A stretch of DNA of 64,000 nucleotides from JAVKFY01 sp040223615. Lineage in GTDB: Bacteria > Pseudomonadota > Alphaproteobacteria > GCA-2731375. Where the stretch lies: the NCBI GenBank assembly GCA_040223615.1, contig JAVKFY010000079.1:34749-98748 (forward strand). Direction: 5' to 3'. A program made the position numbers and the translations under genes. Below the pieces are notes generated by a model. That model saw only the letters and a list, made by a program, of their open reading frames with translations. It ran no database searches and was not told the origin of the DNA. This document shows positions 49,414 through 58,398 of this stretch, piece by piece; position 1 is the stretch's first letter, and the number at the start of each line of letters is the position of its first letter.

Positions 49414-50462
49414 GCGATGGCAACGGAGCACACGGCGTGGCGGTGACCACGATCGACAACGCAGACGGCCAGATCAGCCGCGTCGTCGATTTTGACGACA
49501 ACAAGCTGTTGTCCGGCCTGTTCGGCCCCGGCGACCGCCATCTGGCGCGGATCGAGCAGAGCCTGGAAGTGTCGATGGTGCCGCGCGGCAACCGCGTCGC
49601 CATCGCCGGCACCGCGGATGCGGTCGGCGCCGCCGAGCGCGCGCTGCGCGACCTGTACGATCGGCTGAAGCGCGGTCTCGACGTGACCATGGGCGAGGTC
49701 GACGCCGCTATCCGCATGGCCCAGTCCGGCCCCGACGTGGCCCCGCCGCCGCCCAGTCCGCCGGCGCCCGCCATCGATGGCGGCGCGGTCCGCACCCAGA
49801 AGCGCCTGATCCAGCCGCGCTCGCGGACCCAGGGCGACTATGTCGACGCGCTGCGGCGCAGCGAGCTGGTCGTCGGCCTCGGCCCGGCCGGCACCGGCAA
49901 GACTTACCTCGCCGTTGCCGTGGCGGTGGAGATGCTGCTGGAGAACCGCGTCGACCGCATCATCCTGACCCGTCCGGCGGTCGAGGCCGGCGAGCGGCTC
50001 GGCTTCCTGCCCGGGACCATGGACGAGAAGGTCGACCCGTACATGCGGCCGATGTACGACGCGCTCTACGACATGATGCCGGCGGAAAAGGTGGTGCGCC
50101 GGCGCGACAGCGGCGAGATCGAGGTCGCGCCGCTGGCCTTCATGCGCGGCCGCACGCTGGCCAACGCCTTCGTCATCCTCGACGAGGCACAGAACTCGAC
50201 GCCGATGCAGATGAAGATGTTCCTGACCCGCATGGGCGAGAACAGCCGTATGGTGGTCACCGGCGATCCCAGCCAGGTCGACTTGCCGCTCGGTACCAAG
50301 TCCGGCCTGGTCGACGCCATGGATATTCTCGAAGGCGTCGACGCGGTGCACATCGTCAGCTTCAGCCACGCCGACGTGGTCCGCCACCCGATCGTCACCC
50401 GCATCGTGCAGGGCTACGAGCGCCGCGACCGCACCCTGCTAAAACCGGACCGAGAGTCGTGA
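49410..50462 (+). CDS. PhoH-family ATPase (PhoH-like protein, YbeZ type)
   Basis: A 350-residue protein with an N-terminal KH-like region (residues 40-100), a proline-rich linker and a PhoH helicase-like ATPase: LGPAGTGKTYLAVAVAV (Walker A, near 155), FVILDEAQNSTPMQMKMFLTR (Walker B) and VTGDPSQVDLP. In E. coli YbeZ works with YbeY in rRNA maturation, and here ybeY is two genes downstream. Overlaps miaB and the next gene by four bases each (GTGA). Confidence 0.94.
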   Translation: MSDGNGAHGVAVTTIDNADGQISRVVDFDDNKLLSGLFGPGDRHLARIEQSLEVSMVPRGNRVAIAGTADAVGAAERALRDLYDRLKRGLDVTMGEVDAAIRMAQSGPDVAPPPPSPPAPAIDGGAVRTQKRLIQPRSRTQGDYVDALRRSELVVGLGPAGTGKTYLAVAVAVEMLLENRVDRIILTRPAVEAGERLGFLPGTMDEKVDPYMRPMYDALYDMMPAEKVVRRRDSGEIEVAPLAFMRGRTLANAFVILDEAQNSTPMQMKMFLTRMGENSRMVVTGDPSQVDLPLGTKSGLVDAMDILEGVDAVHIVSFSHADVVRHPIVTRIVQGYERRDRTLLKPDRES

Positions 50463-52810
50463 GCGACGACCGTTCGCCGCATCCCGCTTCGCCCGGCGCC
50501 GATCCGAAGTCGGTTCTGGCGCAGGAGCGTGCCGCGCTGCGCCAGTCGCTGCAGAAGGCGCTGGGCGACGAGGCCTGGGCGCGCTGGCGGCTGCTTCCCG
50601 ACCTGCCGGTGCTGGCGGTGCTGGTGATCGTGCTGACGGCGATGTTCGCCGCCTCGCGCCCTGGCCTGCTCGACATGCCGGCGCTGGACTCGATCGCCGA
50701 CGAGACCCTGCGCGCGGAACGCGGCCTGGTCACCGAGGACCGCCGCGCCACCGAGCAGCGCCGCCAGTCCGCCGCCGAGTCGGTGCCGGTGATCTTCGAG
50801 TATGACAGCGACCTGTACTTCAATCTTGGCGAGCAGGTGCATGGCGCCGTCCGCTCGATGGTCGAGCGGCGCGATGCCGACGAGCTCGACATCGCCGCGC
50901 GCCGCGCCGCGCTGGCCGACGACCTCGGCGTGCCGGTCGCGCCGGCGGTGTTCACCTTGCTGGAGACCTTGGACGATCCGCTCGACCTGGCCATCGCCAT
51001 CAACTTCTTCCTCAACATCGCGCTCGACCGCATGGTGGTCGCTGACCGCGCCGAGCTGCCGCGCACCGGCGGCGCCGAGGTCCGCGACCTGGTGCTGGGC
51101 GAGACCACGCGGCTGTCGCACACCGGCTCGATCCTCGATCTGCGCCAGGTGCGCCGGGTGATGACCGCGCGCGCCGGCGACGCGCCCTACGGGTCCGCCC
51201 GCGTCGTGCGCACATGGATCTTGCAGACCGCGCGGGCGCTGGCGCGGGCCAACCTGACCCGCAACGATGGCGCCACCACGCAGGCGCGCCAGGCCGCCGT
51301 CGCCGCCGTAGAGCCGGTGATGCTGCGGACCCAGGTCGGCGAGGTGCTGGTGCGCAAGGGCGACCGGGTCAATGCCTCGGTGCGCGAGCGTATCGCTGCG
51401 ATCAACGAAGGCCACAGCGGCACCAACGCCTGGGTCCAGCCGCTCGGCCTGGCGGCGTTGATCGGCGGTGTCATCGGCCTGCTGGCGCTGGCGATCCGTG
51501 CCGGCCGCCTCAAGCCCGTCGCCGGCCGCAAGGGCGTCTACATGCAGATGGCGACCTTCGCCATCGGCGCCGCGGTGGCCCTGATCGCGGTCTATGCCGG
51601 CCGCGGCCTAACCGACGGGCTCGACCTGCTGCCCGACTCGGCGCCGTATTTCGTGCCGGTGGCGCTGGTCACCGTGCTGGCGGCGCTTCTGCTGGACAGC
51701 GCCACCGGCGTGCTGCTCGGCGTGGCGCTGGCGCTGCTGGTCACCTACCGGGTCGGCGGCGACGCCGCGCTGATCGTCTACTACACCACCGGCGTGCTGG
51801 TCGCCGGGTTGTTCGCCGGGCACATCCGCCGCCGCACCGAATTGCTGCGCCTGGGCCTGGCGATCGCCGCGGCGCAGGCCATGGTGGTGCCGCTGACCGT
51901 GCTGCTGGCCGGCGACGCGTTCACCGCCGGCCACATGGCGCACCTGCTGGCCAGCCTGGCCGCCGGCGTGCTGGTCGCGGTGGTGGCGCTGGCGGTGCTG
52001 CCGGTGATCGAATACCTGTTCGACGAGGCCTCCGACCTGCGCCTGCTGGAGCTGGCCTCGTCGGACCATCCGGCGTTGAAGGCGCTGGCGCTGCACGCGC
52101 CGGGCAGCTACCACGCCGCCGTGATCGTCGCCAACATGGTCGAGGCGGCCGCCGAGGTGGTCAGCGCCAACGCGCTGAAATGCCGGGTGATGGCGCTCTA
52201 CCACGACATCGGCAAGGCGGCCCGCGCCAGCTACTTCGCCGAGAACCAGCGCGACGACAATATTCACGACCGGCTGCCGCCGGAGATCTCCGCCCGCGTC
52301 GTCTTCGGCCATATCCGCGAGGGACTGGCGGTGGCGCGCAAGCACCGGCTCGGCCGCCCGGTGGTCGAGGCGATCAGCCAGCACCACGGCACCACGCTGC
52401 TGCGCCCGTTCTTCGTCAAGGCCAGCGAGGCCGGGCCGGTGGAAGAGGCCGACTACCGCTACCCCGGGCCGCGCCCGCGCAGCCCGGAGGCCGGCATCGT
52501 CATGCTCGCCGACTCGGTCGAGGCCGCGACCCGGGCGCTCGCCAACCCCGACATCGCGGCGCTGCGCCAGCGCATCCGCCAGGTGATTCACGAGCGCGTC
52601 GAGGACGGCCAGCTCGACGAGAGCGGCCTGAAGCTGCGCGACATCGGCCAGATCGAGGTGGCGTTCGAGCGCGTGCTGTCGCTCGGCGTCTATCACACCC
52701 GCGTGGATTATCCACCGATGCCCGCGCATCGGCCGGGCCACGCCACAGGAGAGCCGGACGGTGATCGAACTGTCCATAGTCTGGGACGGCTGGAGCAACG
52801 ACCGCGATAG
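50459..52810 (+). CDS. 7TM receptor-type HD phosphohydrolase (PgpH-like)
   Basis: A 783-residue protein: an N-terminal cytosolic segment and helix, a 260-residue extracytoplasmic 7TMR-HDED-type domain, seven transmembrane helices (about 325-530), then an HD domain with LKALALHAPGSYHAAVIVANM, MALYHDIGKAARASYFAEN and AISQHHGTTLLRPF. In Firmicutes PgpH hydrolyses c-di-AMP; the alphaproteobacterial substrate is not known to me. Its C-terminal 50 bases overlap ybeY, so the two must be translated together. Part of the phoH-ybeY-corC operon. Confidence 0.9.
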   Translation: MSDDRSPHPASPGADPKSVLAQERAALRQSLQKALGDEAWARWRLLPDLPVLAVLVIVLTAMFAASRPGLLDMPALDSIADETLRAERGLVTEDRRATEQRRQSAAESVPVIFEYDSDLYFNLGEQVHGAVRSMVERRDADELDIAARRAALADDLGVPVAPAVFTLLETLDDPLDLAIAINFFLNIALDRMVVADRAELPRTGGAEVRDLVLGETTRLSHTGSILDLRQVRRVMTARAGDAPYGSARVVRTWILQTARALARANLTRNDGATTQARQAAVAAVEPVMLRTQVGEVLVRKGDRVNASVRERIAAINEGHSGTNAWVQPLGLAALIGGVIGLLALAIRAGRLKPVAGRKGVYMQMATFAIGAAVALIAVYAGRGLTDGLDLLPDSAPYFVPVALVTVLAALLLDSATGVLLGVALALLVTYRVGGDAALIVYYTTGVLVAGLFAGHIRRRTELLRLGLAIAAAQAMVVPLTVLLAGDAFTAGHMAHLLASLAAGVLVAVVALAVLPVIEYLFDEASDLRLLELASSDHPALKALALHAPGSYHAAVIVANMVEAAAEVVSANALKCRVMALYHDIGKAARASYFAENQRDDNIHDRLPPEISARVVFGHIREGLAVARKHRLGRPVVEAISQHHGTTLLRPFFVKASEAGPVEEADYRYPGPRPRSPEAGIVMLADSVEAATRALANPDIAALRQRIRQVIHERVEDGQLDESGLKLRDIGQIEVAFERVLSLGVYHTRVDYPPMPAHRPGHATGEPDGDRTVHSLGRLEQRPR

Positions 52811-53285
52811 CGCCGCCGCGATGGCGCGCGCTGCGGTCGCCGCGACGACGGCTGTGCTTGGCGACGAGCTGCCCGCCGCCGGCCGTGCCCCGCACGCCGC
52901 CGGCGAAGTCTGCCTGCTGCTGACCGACGCGGAACACATCCGCGCGTTGAACCGCGACTGGCGCGGACGCGACCGTGCTACCAACGTGCTGTCCTTCCCG
53001 GCCGGCGAACCGGCCCGGGCCGGCGGCCCGCCGCTCTTCCTCGGCGACGTTGCGGTGGCGCGCGAGGTCGTGGTCGCCGAGGCCTCTGCCCAGGCCAAGA
53101 GCCTGGACGCACATTTCACCCACCTGGTGGTGCACGGCGTCTTGCACCTGCTGGGCTACGATCATCAGGCGGACGCCGACGCCGTCATCATGGAGGACTT
53201 GGAGCGCCGCGTGCTCGCCCGGCTCGGCATCGCCGATCCCTATGCCGGGAGCAACGAGGACGCGGCCCACGTGCAACGACAATGA
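52761..53285 (+). CDS. ybeY: Endoribonuclease YbeY (rRNA maturation)
   Basis: A 174-residue YbeY. The zinc motif HGVLHLLGYDH (H-x3-H-x5-H) lies near residue 122 and the RNA-binding RDWRGRDRATNVLSFP block near 70. It processes 16S rRNA ends and supports ribosome quality control. GTG at 52761 lies inside the 3' end of the 7TM-HD gene (50-base overlap). It overlaps the CorC gene by four bases. Confidence 0.95.
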   Translation: MIELSIVWDGWSNDRDSAAAMARAAVAATTAVLGDELPAAGRAPHAAGEVCLLLTDAEHIRALNRDWRGRDRATNVLSFPAGEPARAGGPPLFLGDVAVAREVVVAEASAQAKSLDAHFTHLVVHGVLHLLGYDHQADADAVIMEDLERRVLARLGIADPYAGSNEDAAHVQRQ

Positions 53286-54211
53286 GTGATCCGTCTTCTT
53301 CGAGTAGCCGGCCCCGCGGTGGCGGGGCGACACCTGAGAGCGCCGGCACGGCCCGACGTGGCAGCGGCCTGTTCGGCTGGCTATGGCAGCGCGACCGTGG
53401 CGAGACCGACCTGAGGGGTGTCCTTGGGGACGTACTCGATGGGCACGGCGAGGCCGGCGCGGCGATCGGCCCGGAGCACCGCGAGATGCTGGAGAACATC
53501 ATCTCGCTCGGCGATCTGCAGGTCGACGACGTGATGGTGCCGCGCGCCGACATCAAGGCGATCGACGTCCAGGCCACGCTGGCCGAGCTGATCGAGAGCT
53601 TCCGCGAGGCGCGCCATTCTCGCCTGCCGGTCTTCCGCGACAATCTCGACGATATCGTCGGCTATGTGCACCTCAAGGACATCGTCGACCACTGGGGCGA
53701 CGGCGAGAATTTCCGGCTCAGGGCCAGCCTGCACAAGCTGATCGCGGTGCCGCCGGCGATGCCGGTGCTGGAACTGCTGCAGCGCATGCGCCAGGCGCGC
53801 CAGCACATGGCCATCGTGGTCGACGAATATGGCGGCACCGACGGGCTGGTCACCATCGAGGACGTGGTCGAGGCCATCGTCGGCGACATCGACGACGAGC
53901 ACGACGAGGAAGTGCCGATGCTGGTCGAGATGCCTGATGGCAGCTGGGCCGCCGACGGCCGGCTGGAGTTGGAGACCTTCGAGCAGACCATGGGCGTCGA
54001 CCTGCTGCCCGACGACCTCGATGACGAGATCGATACCCTGGGCGGGCTGATCTTCCACCTGCTGGGCCGGGTGCCGAAGCGCGGCGACACAATCGAACAT
54101 GAAACCAGCGGCTTCGCCTTCGAGGTCACCGACGCCGACGCGCGCCGGATCAAGCGGCTCACCGTACGGCGCCTGCCGGCGGCGCCGGCCGTGCCCGACG
54201 ACAGCGACTGA
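53282..54211 (+). CDS. CorC/TlyC-type CBS-domain protein
   Basis: A 309-residue cytosolic protein: a variable N-terminal 80 residues, two CBS domains (VDDVMVPRADIKAID, IVVDEYGGTDGLVTIEDVVEAIVGDI read in pieces) and a C-terminal CorC/transporter-associated domain (LLPDDLDDEIDTLGGLIFHLLGRVPKRG). It has no DUF21 membrane domain, so it is the short CorC type linked to Mg/Co efflux or membrane integrity in the ybeY-corC-lnt operon. Confidence 0.93.
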   Translation: MSDPSSSSSRPRGGGATPESAGTARRGSGLFGWLWQRDRGETDLRGVLGDVLDGHGEAGAAIGPEHREMLENIISLGDLQVDDVMVPRADIKAIDVQATLAELIESFREARHSRLPVFRDNLDDIVGYVHLKDIVDHWGDGENFRLRASLHKLIAVPPAMPVLELLQRMRQARQHMAIVVDEYGGTDGLVTIEDVVEAIVGDIDDEHDEEVPMLVEMPDGSWAADGRLELETFEQTMGVDLLPDDLDDEIDTLGGLIFHLLGRVPKRGDTIEHETSGFAFEVTDADARRIKRLTVRRLPAAPAVPDDSD

Positions 54212-54225
54212 GCCGCGCGGCCCTC

Positions 54226-55743
54226 GTGCGAGTCGACCTGCCGGCCCGGACCTGGCAGCGCATGTTGCTGGCGCTGCCGGCCGGCGCCCTGGCGGCGCCG
54301 GCGTTCGCGCCCTACCACCTGATACCGCTGCTGGTGCCGGCCTTCGCCGGCCTGCTGTGGTTGTTGACGCCGGGCGGCTGGCGGGCGCGATCGGCGGTCG
54401 GCTGGGCTTTCGGTTTCGGTTACTTCCTGGCCGGGCTGTTCTGGATCGGCGAGGCCTTCCTGGTCGACGCGGCGCGCTACGGCTGGCTGCGGCCGTTCGC
54501 CATCGCCTTGGTGTCGGCCGGCCTGGCGCTGTTCCCGGCGATGGCGGCTGTCCTTGCCGGCATCGGCCGTGGCCCGCTGTCGCGCTGGCTGGCGCTGGCT
54601 GGCGCCTGGATGCTGCTGGAATGGCTGCGCGGCTGGGTGCTGACGGGGTTCCCATGGAATCAGGCCGGCGACGCCTGGATCGGCTGGCTGCCGCTGGCCC
54701 AGGCCGCCGCGCTGGTCGGCGTGCTTGGCCTGACGCTCGTCACGGTGCTGGCGGCGAGCGCGCCGGCGCTGTTCGCCACCGCCGGCTGGCGCGCCGCCCT
54801 GGCCGCGAACCTGGCCATGCTGGCGCTGCTCGGCGCCGGCCATGTCTGGGGCACGGGCCGGCTGGCCGCGCTGCCGCCGCCCGACACCGACGTGCGCCTG
54901 CGCGTGGTGCAGCCGAACGTGCCGCAGCACCTGAAATGGCGCCCCGACCTGCGTGCCGGCCACCTCGCCACCTTGAGCCGGCTCAGCGCGGGCGATCCGG
55001 TCGATCTGGTGATCTGGCCGGAGACCGCCACGCCGTTGCTGCTGGAACGCGACGACGAGGTGCGCCGGGCGCTGGCTGCCGCGCTGCCGGACGGCGCGGT
55101 GCTGCTGACCGGTTCGCCGCGGCTGGTCGAGGCCGGCGGTGCCGAGAGCTTCCGCAACAGCCTGCACGCGGTCGCCGCCTCCGGCCGGGTCATCGCCAGC
55201 TACGACAAGCACCACCTGGTGCCGTTCGGCGAATACCTGCCGTGGCGGTCGGTCCTGAGCCGGCTCGGGCTGGGCAAGCTGGTCGCCGGCCGCGGCGACT
55301 TCGGCCCCGGCCCTGGCCAGGTGGTACTGAACCTGCCGGACGTGCCGCCGGTGCAGCCGCTGATCTGCTACGAGGTGATCTTCGCCACCGAGGTCGGCGG
55401 CGCCGGCCGGCCCGGCTGGCTGCTGAACGTCACCAACGACGCCTGGTTCGGCACCGGTGCCGGGCCGCGCCAGCACCTCGCCATCGCCCGCCTGCGCGCC
55501 ATCGAGCAAGGTGTGCCGCTGGTCCGCGCCGCCAATACCGGTATCTCCGCCATCGTCGACGCGAGCGGCCGGGTGCGCCAGGCACTGGCGTTGAACTCCG
55601 GCGGCGCGATCGATGCGGTGCTGCCCGGCGCCCTGCCGCTGGCGCCACCCTTCGCCCGCCACGGCCACTGGCCGGCGCTGGCCGCCGCCATCGCGTTGCT
55701 CGGCCTGGCCGCCCTGCGTCGTCCCGCCCGGATCGCTAACTGA
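54226..55743 (+). CDS. lnt: Apolipoprotein N-acyltransferase
   Basis: A 505-residue inner-membrane enzyme with about seven N-terminal helices and a nitrilase-type catalytic domain. The Glu-Lys-Cys triad is visible: VIWPETATPL (Glu), SYDKHHLVPFGEYLPW (Lys) and PLICYEVIF (Cys). It adds the third acyl chain to lipoproteins. GTG at 54226 follows the CorC gene by 14 bases. The length is usual. Confidence 0.95.
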   Translation: MRVDLPARTWQRMLLALPAGALAAPAFAPYHLIPLLVPAFAGLLWLLTPGGWRARSAVGWAFGFGYFLAGLFWIGEAFLVDAARYGWLRPFAIALVSAGLALFPAMAAVLAGIGRGPLSRWLALAGAWMLLEWLRGWVLTGFPWNQAGDAWIGWLPLAQAAALVGVLGLTLVTVLAASAPALFATAGWRAALAANLAMLALLGAGHVWGTGRLAALPPPDTDVRLRVVQPNVPQHLKWRPDLRAGHLATLSRLSAGDPVDLVIWPETATPLLLERDDEVRRALAAALPDGAVLLTGSPRLVEAGGAESFRNSLHAVAASGRVIASYDKHHLVPFGEYLPWRSVLSRLGLGKLVAGRGDFGPGPGQVVLNLPDVPPVQPLICYEVIFATEVGGAGRPGWLLNVTNDAWFGTGAGPRQHLAIARLRAIEQGVPLVRAANTGISAIVDASGRVRQALALNSGGAIDAVLPGALPLAPPFARHGHWPALAAAIALLGLAALRRPARIAN

Positions 55744-55855
55744 CGCATAGCGTGTGGCTGCACCGAATGCTGCGCCGCAGCGATCTAGACATACTGTATT
55801 ATGCCGTCCTAAGGTTGTACTCACGCTGCGGCGCGGTGCCGGGTAAGGGAGTACC

Positions 55856-56275
55856 ATGGCGTCCAATCCGAATCCGGTGGACATTCACGTCGGCGGCCGC
55901 GTGCGTTTGCGTCGTACCTTGATGGGCATGAGCCAGGAAAAGCTGGGCGAGGCGCTCGGCCTGACCTTCCAGCAGGTGCAGAAGTACGAGCGCGGGACCA
56001 ACCGCATCGGTTCCAGCCGCCTCTACCAGCTCTCCCGGATACTCGATGTGCCGGTGTCGTTCTTCTTCGACGACATGGCCGACGAAGGTGCGGCCACCGG
56101 CTTCGCCGAACCCGGCCAGGCCGGCTTCGAGCACGACCAGATGACCCGTCGCGAGACGCTGGAACTGGTCCGCGCCTATTATCGTATCACCGATCCGCAG
56201 GTGCGCCGGCGGGTCTACGAGCTGATGAAGTCGCTCGGCGGCGAAGTGACGTTGTCGGACGGCGCGACGGACTGA
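55856..56275 (+). CDS. XRE-family helix-turn-helix regulator
   Basis: A 139-residue regulator: VGGRVRLRRTLMGMSQEKLGEALGLTFQQVQKYERGTNRIGSSRLYQLSRILDVPVSFFFD (read in pieces) is a Cro/CI-type DNA-binding domain; the rest is a short helical tail with YYRITDPQVRRRVYELMKSL. Such proteins are common beside lnt/metK in this group. The upstream 112-base gap contains a 13-bp palindrome GCTGCG-C-CGCAGC (55769-55781), a candidate operator. Confidence 0.9.
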   Translation: MASNPNPVDIHVGGRVRLRRTLMGMSQEKLGEALGLTFQQVQKYERGTNRIGSSRLYQLSRILDVPVSFFFDDMADEGAATGFAEPGQAGFEHDQMTRRETLELVRAYYRITDPQVRRRVYELMKSLGGEVTLSDGATD

Positions 56276-56317
56276 CACCGGCGCCTGGGCTATGCTGGCT
56301 CCAACAGGCGAGGGGCC

Positions 56318-57484
56318 ATGCTGAACAGTACCGACCGTATCCTGACCACCCACGTTGGCAGCCTGCCGCGCGTCGACGGGCTTGCCGACCTGCTGATCGC
56401 GCGCGAGGCCGGCCAGACCGTCGCCGCGGCCGACTTCGACGCAGCCGTCACCCGTGCCACCGACCAGGTGGTGGCGCGCCAGCTCGCCTGCGGCGTCGAC
56501 ATCGGCAACAACGGCGAGATGCCGCGCCCGAATTTCGCCTCCTACATCGCCAGCCGGATGACGGGGTTCGGCAAGGGCGGCGCGCAGACCCGGCCGATCC
56601 CGCTCGACGCGCAGAAATTCCCGACCTGGTTCGAGTTCACCAACAGCTCCGGCCGCCGGCGCATGAACGTCTACGAATGGCCACAGGCGATAGGGCCGCT
56701 GGAATATGCCGATCTGACCGGGCTGGAGGCCGAGTGCGACAGCTTCTCCCACGCGCTCGACGCCGCCGGCACCCCATTCGCCGAGACCTTCATGACCGCG
56801 GTCTCGCCCGGTTTCGCCGCGACCTGCCTGGCGAACAACTACTACGATAGCCAGGAAGCCTACGTTTTCGCGCTGGCCGGCGAACTGGCCAAGGAATATC
56901 GCGCCATCGTCGAACGCGGCCACGTGCTGCAGATCGACGCGCCGGATATGGGCATGGAGAGCCAGGGCTACTATCAGGACAAATCGGTGCCCGAGTTCAT
57001 CGCCGCCATCGAGATGCACGTCGCGGCGCTGAACCAGGCGCTGGCCGGCATCCCCAGGGACCAGGTGCGGCTGCACGTCTGCTGGGGCAACCGCGACGGC
57101 CCGCACGTGCACGACGTGCCGTGCGCGGAATTGCTGCCAGTGATCTATCAGGCCGAGGTCGGGGCGGTCTCGCTGCCCTTCGCCAACCCGCGTCACGCGC
57201 ACGAGATCGAGGCGCTGCGCACCCAGCCGCTGCCCGACGACATGATCCTGGTCCCCGGCGTGATCGAGACCACCAACAACTATGTCGAGCATCCGCTGCT
57301 GGTGGCCGAACGGCTGCAGCGCTGCGTCGCCTGCGTCGGCGACCGGGAACGGGTGATCGCGTCGACCGACTGCGGCTTCGGCACCATCGCCGGCGACTGC
57401 TTCACCACCGAGGATGTCGCCTGGGCCAAGCTGGAGGCCCTGAGCGAAGGCGCCCGCATCGCCAGCGAACGGTTGTGGGGCTAG
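56318..57484 (+). CDS. Cobalamin-independent methionine synthase-like protein (MetE C-terminal domain only)
   Basis: A 388-residue single-domain protein resembling the catalytic half of MetE. Blocks THVGSLPR, GVDIGNNGEM, DAPDMGMESQGY, LHVCWGNRDGPHV (zinc His and Cys) and STDCGFGTIA (zinc Cys) are present, so the zinc site looks intact. It lacks the N-terminal MetE half; related short proteins act on methylcobalamin, methylated thiols or methylphosphonate-type donors. The location before metK suggests a link to the methyl cycle. The substrate is not known. Confidence 0.9.
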   Translation: MLNSTDRILTTHVGSLPRVDGLADLLIAREAGQTVAAADFDAAVTRATDQVVARQLACGVDIGNNGEMPRPNFASYIASRMTGFGKGGAQTRPIPLDAQKFPTWFEFTNSSGRRRMNVYEWPQAIGPLEYADLTGLEAECDSFSHALDAAGTPFAETFMTAVSPGFAATCLANNYYDSQEAYVFALAGELAKEYRAIVERGHVLQIDAPDMGMESQGYYQDKSVPEFIAAIEMHVAALNQALAGIPRDQVRLHVCWGNRDGPHVHDVPCAELLPVIYQAEVGAVSLPFANPRHAHEIEALRTQPLPDDMILVPGVIETTNNYVEHPLLVAERLQRCVACVGDRERVIASTDCGFGTIAGDCFTTEDVAWAKLEALSEGARIASERLWG

Positions 57485-57513
57485 AGCGGGCTTGTTTCGG
57501 CGGCGTGGACAAT

Positions 57514-57537
57514 CTAACTAGTTAGGTGACTAGTTAG
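57514..57537 (+). promoter_or_regulatory. Candidate operator of the Phd/PIN pair (palindrome plus half-site)
   Basis: CTAACTAGTTAG (57514-57525) is a perfect 12-bp palindrome; ACTAGTTAG (57529-57537) repeats its right half. The repeat ends ten bases before the GTG start at 57548. Cooperative Phd-type repression fits such an array. Confidence 0.6.
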
Positions 57538-57547
57538 GAGAGCGGCG

Positions 57548-57805
57548 GTGAGACGTTGGCCAGTACAGGACGCGAAGGCGCGATTCAGCGAGTTGCTGGA
57601 AAGCTGCGCCACAGACGGGCCGCAGATCGTCACCAAGCGCGGCATCGAGACGGCGGTTCTGCTGCCGGTCGAGGAATGGCATCGACTGACCGCTGCGGCA
57701 CGTCCTTCGCTCAAGGACCTGTTGCTGGCCGACGAGGCCCGGGCCGACCTCGTACTGCCGCGCCGTGGCGCAACGCGACGCCGGCAGCCGGCGAAACTCT
57801 CTTAG
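57548..57805 (+). CDS. Phd/YefM-type antitoxin
   Basis: An 85-residue protein. The N-terminal domain WPVQDAKARFSELLESCATDGPQIVTKRGIETAVLLPVEEWHRL is the Phd/YefM fold (read in pieces); the basic C-terminal tail is the likely toxin-binding part. GTG at 57548 follows GGAGAGC. It directly abuts the PIN toxin (TAG-ATG). The upstream palindromes are likely its operator. Confidence 0.88.
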   Translation: MRRWPVQDAKARFSELLESCATDGPQIVTKRGIETAVLLPVEEWHRLTAAARPSLKDLLLADEARADLVLPRRGATRRRQPAKLS

Positions 57806-58210
57806 ATGTACCTGCTCGACACCAACGTCGTTTCCGAACTGCGTCGGCAGCGGCCGCATGGCGGTGTGGAAAGCTGGTTGCGCGAAATCGATGCCGGTGA
57901 TCTTCATATCGCCGCCGTCACGCTCGGCGAAATCCAGGCCGGTATCGAACTGACCCGCGAACAGGACGCGGCCAAGGCGGCCGAGATCGAGGCCTGGGCA
58001 GATCAGCTTGCACAGGCGAGTAATGTGCTGCCGATGCAAGCGCGCACCTTCCGTATTTGGGCCAAGCTCATGCATCGCCGGTCCGACACGCTGATCGAAG
58101 ATGCGATGATCGCCGCCACCGCACTTGCGCACCAACTCACGGTCGTGACCCGCAACACACGCGACTTCGCGCTCTTCGACGTCCCGGTCCTCGATCCGTT
58201 TGCGAACTGA
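57806..58210 (+). CDS. PIN-domain ribonuclease toxin (VapC/FitB-like)
   Basis: A 134-residue PIN protein: YLLDTNVVSELRR (first acidic residue, Asp5), AAVTLGEIQAGIE (Glu near 42), DTLIEDAMIAATALAHQLTVVTRNTRDFALFDVPVLDPF (Asp near 96 and Asp near 115), so all four active-site acids are present. It probably cleaves tRNA or rRNA. Its start directly follows the antitoxin stop. The pair is placed between the MetE-like gene and metK. Confidence 0.92.
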   Translation: MYLLDTNVVSELRRQRPHGGVESWLREIDAGDLHIAAVTLGEIQAGIELTREQDAAKAAEIEAWADQLAQASNVLPMQARTFRIWAKLMHRRSDTLIEDAMIAATALAHQLTVVTRNTRDFALFDVPVLDPFAN

Positions 58211-58362
58211 GGCGAACGATCGGTAATTCGACGGGCGCGCGGCCCGCATTTCCGCCCACTTGCCCACTTCGGCGGTGGGACAAGCCGTCCTTGACCGGGC
58301 CGGCGCGCGGGCGGTAAACGATACGGCCGTCTGAGAGCAATCATCACAACAGTTCGCATTCG

Positions 58363-58396
58363 CCAGGTCCTGCGTACCCTGGCAGCCTGGAGGACC
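58363..58396 (+). promoter_or_regulatory. metK leader with competing helices over the ribosome site
   Basis: CCAGG (58363-58367) can pair with CCTGG at 58378-58382 or 58386-58390, and GGTCC (58366-58370) with GGACC (58392-58396). The later partners overlap the ribosome site GGAGG (58389-58393). Alternative folding could open or close the start of metK. No match to the SAM-II or SAM/SAH riboswitch sequences that I know. Confidence 0.4.
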
Positions 58397-58398
58397 AT

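Noticed and set aside
58211..58398. Known SAM-type riboswitch upstream of metK
   Set aside because: No match to the SAM-II or SAM/SAH consensus features that I remember; only alternative hairpins are visible.
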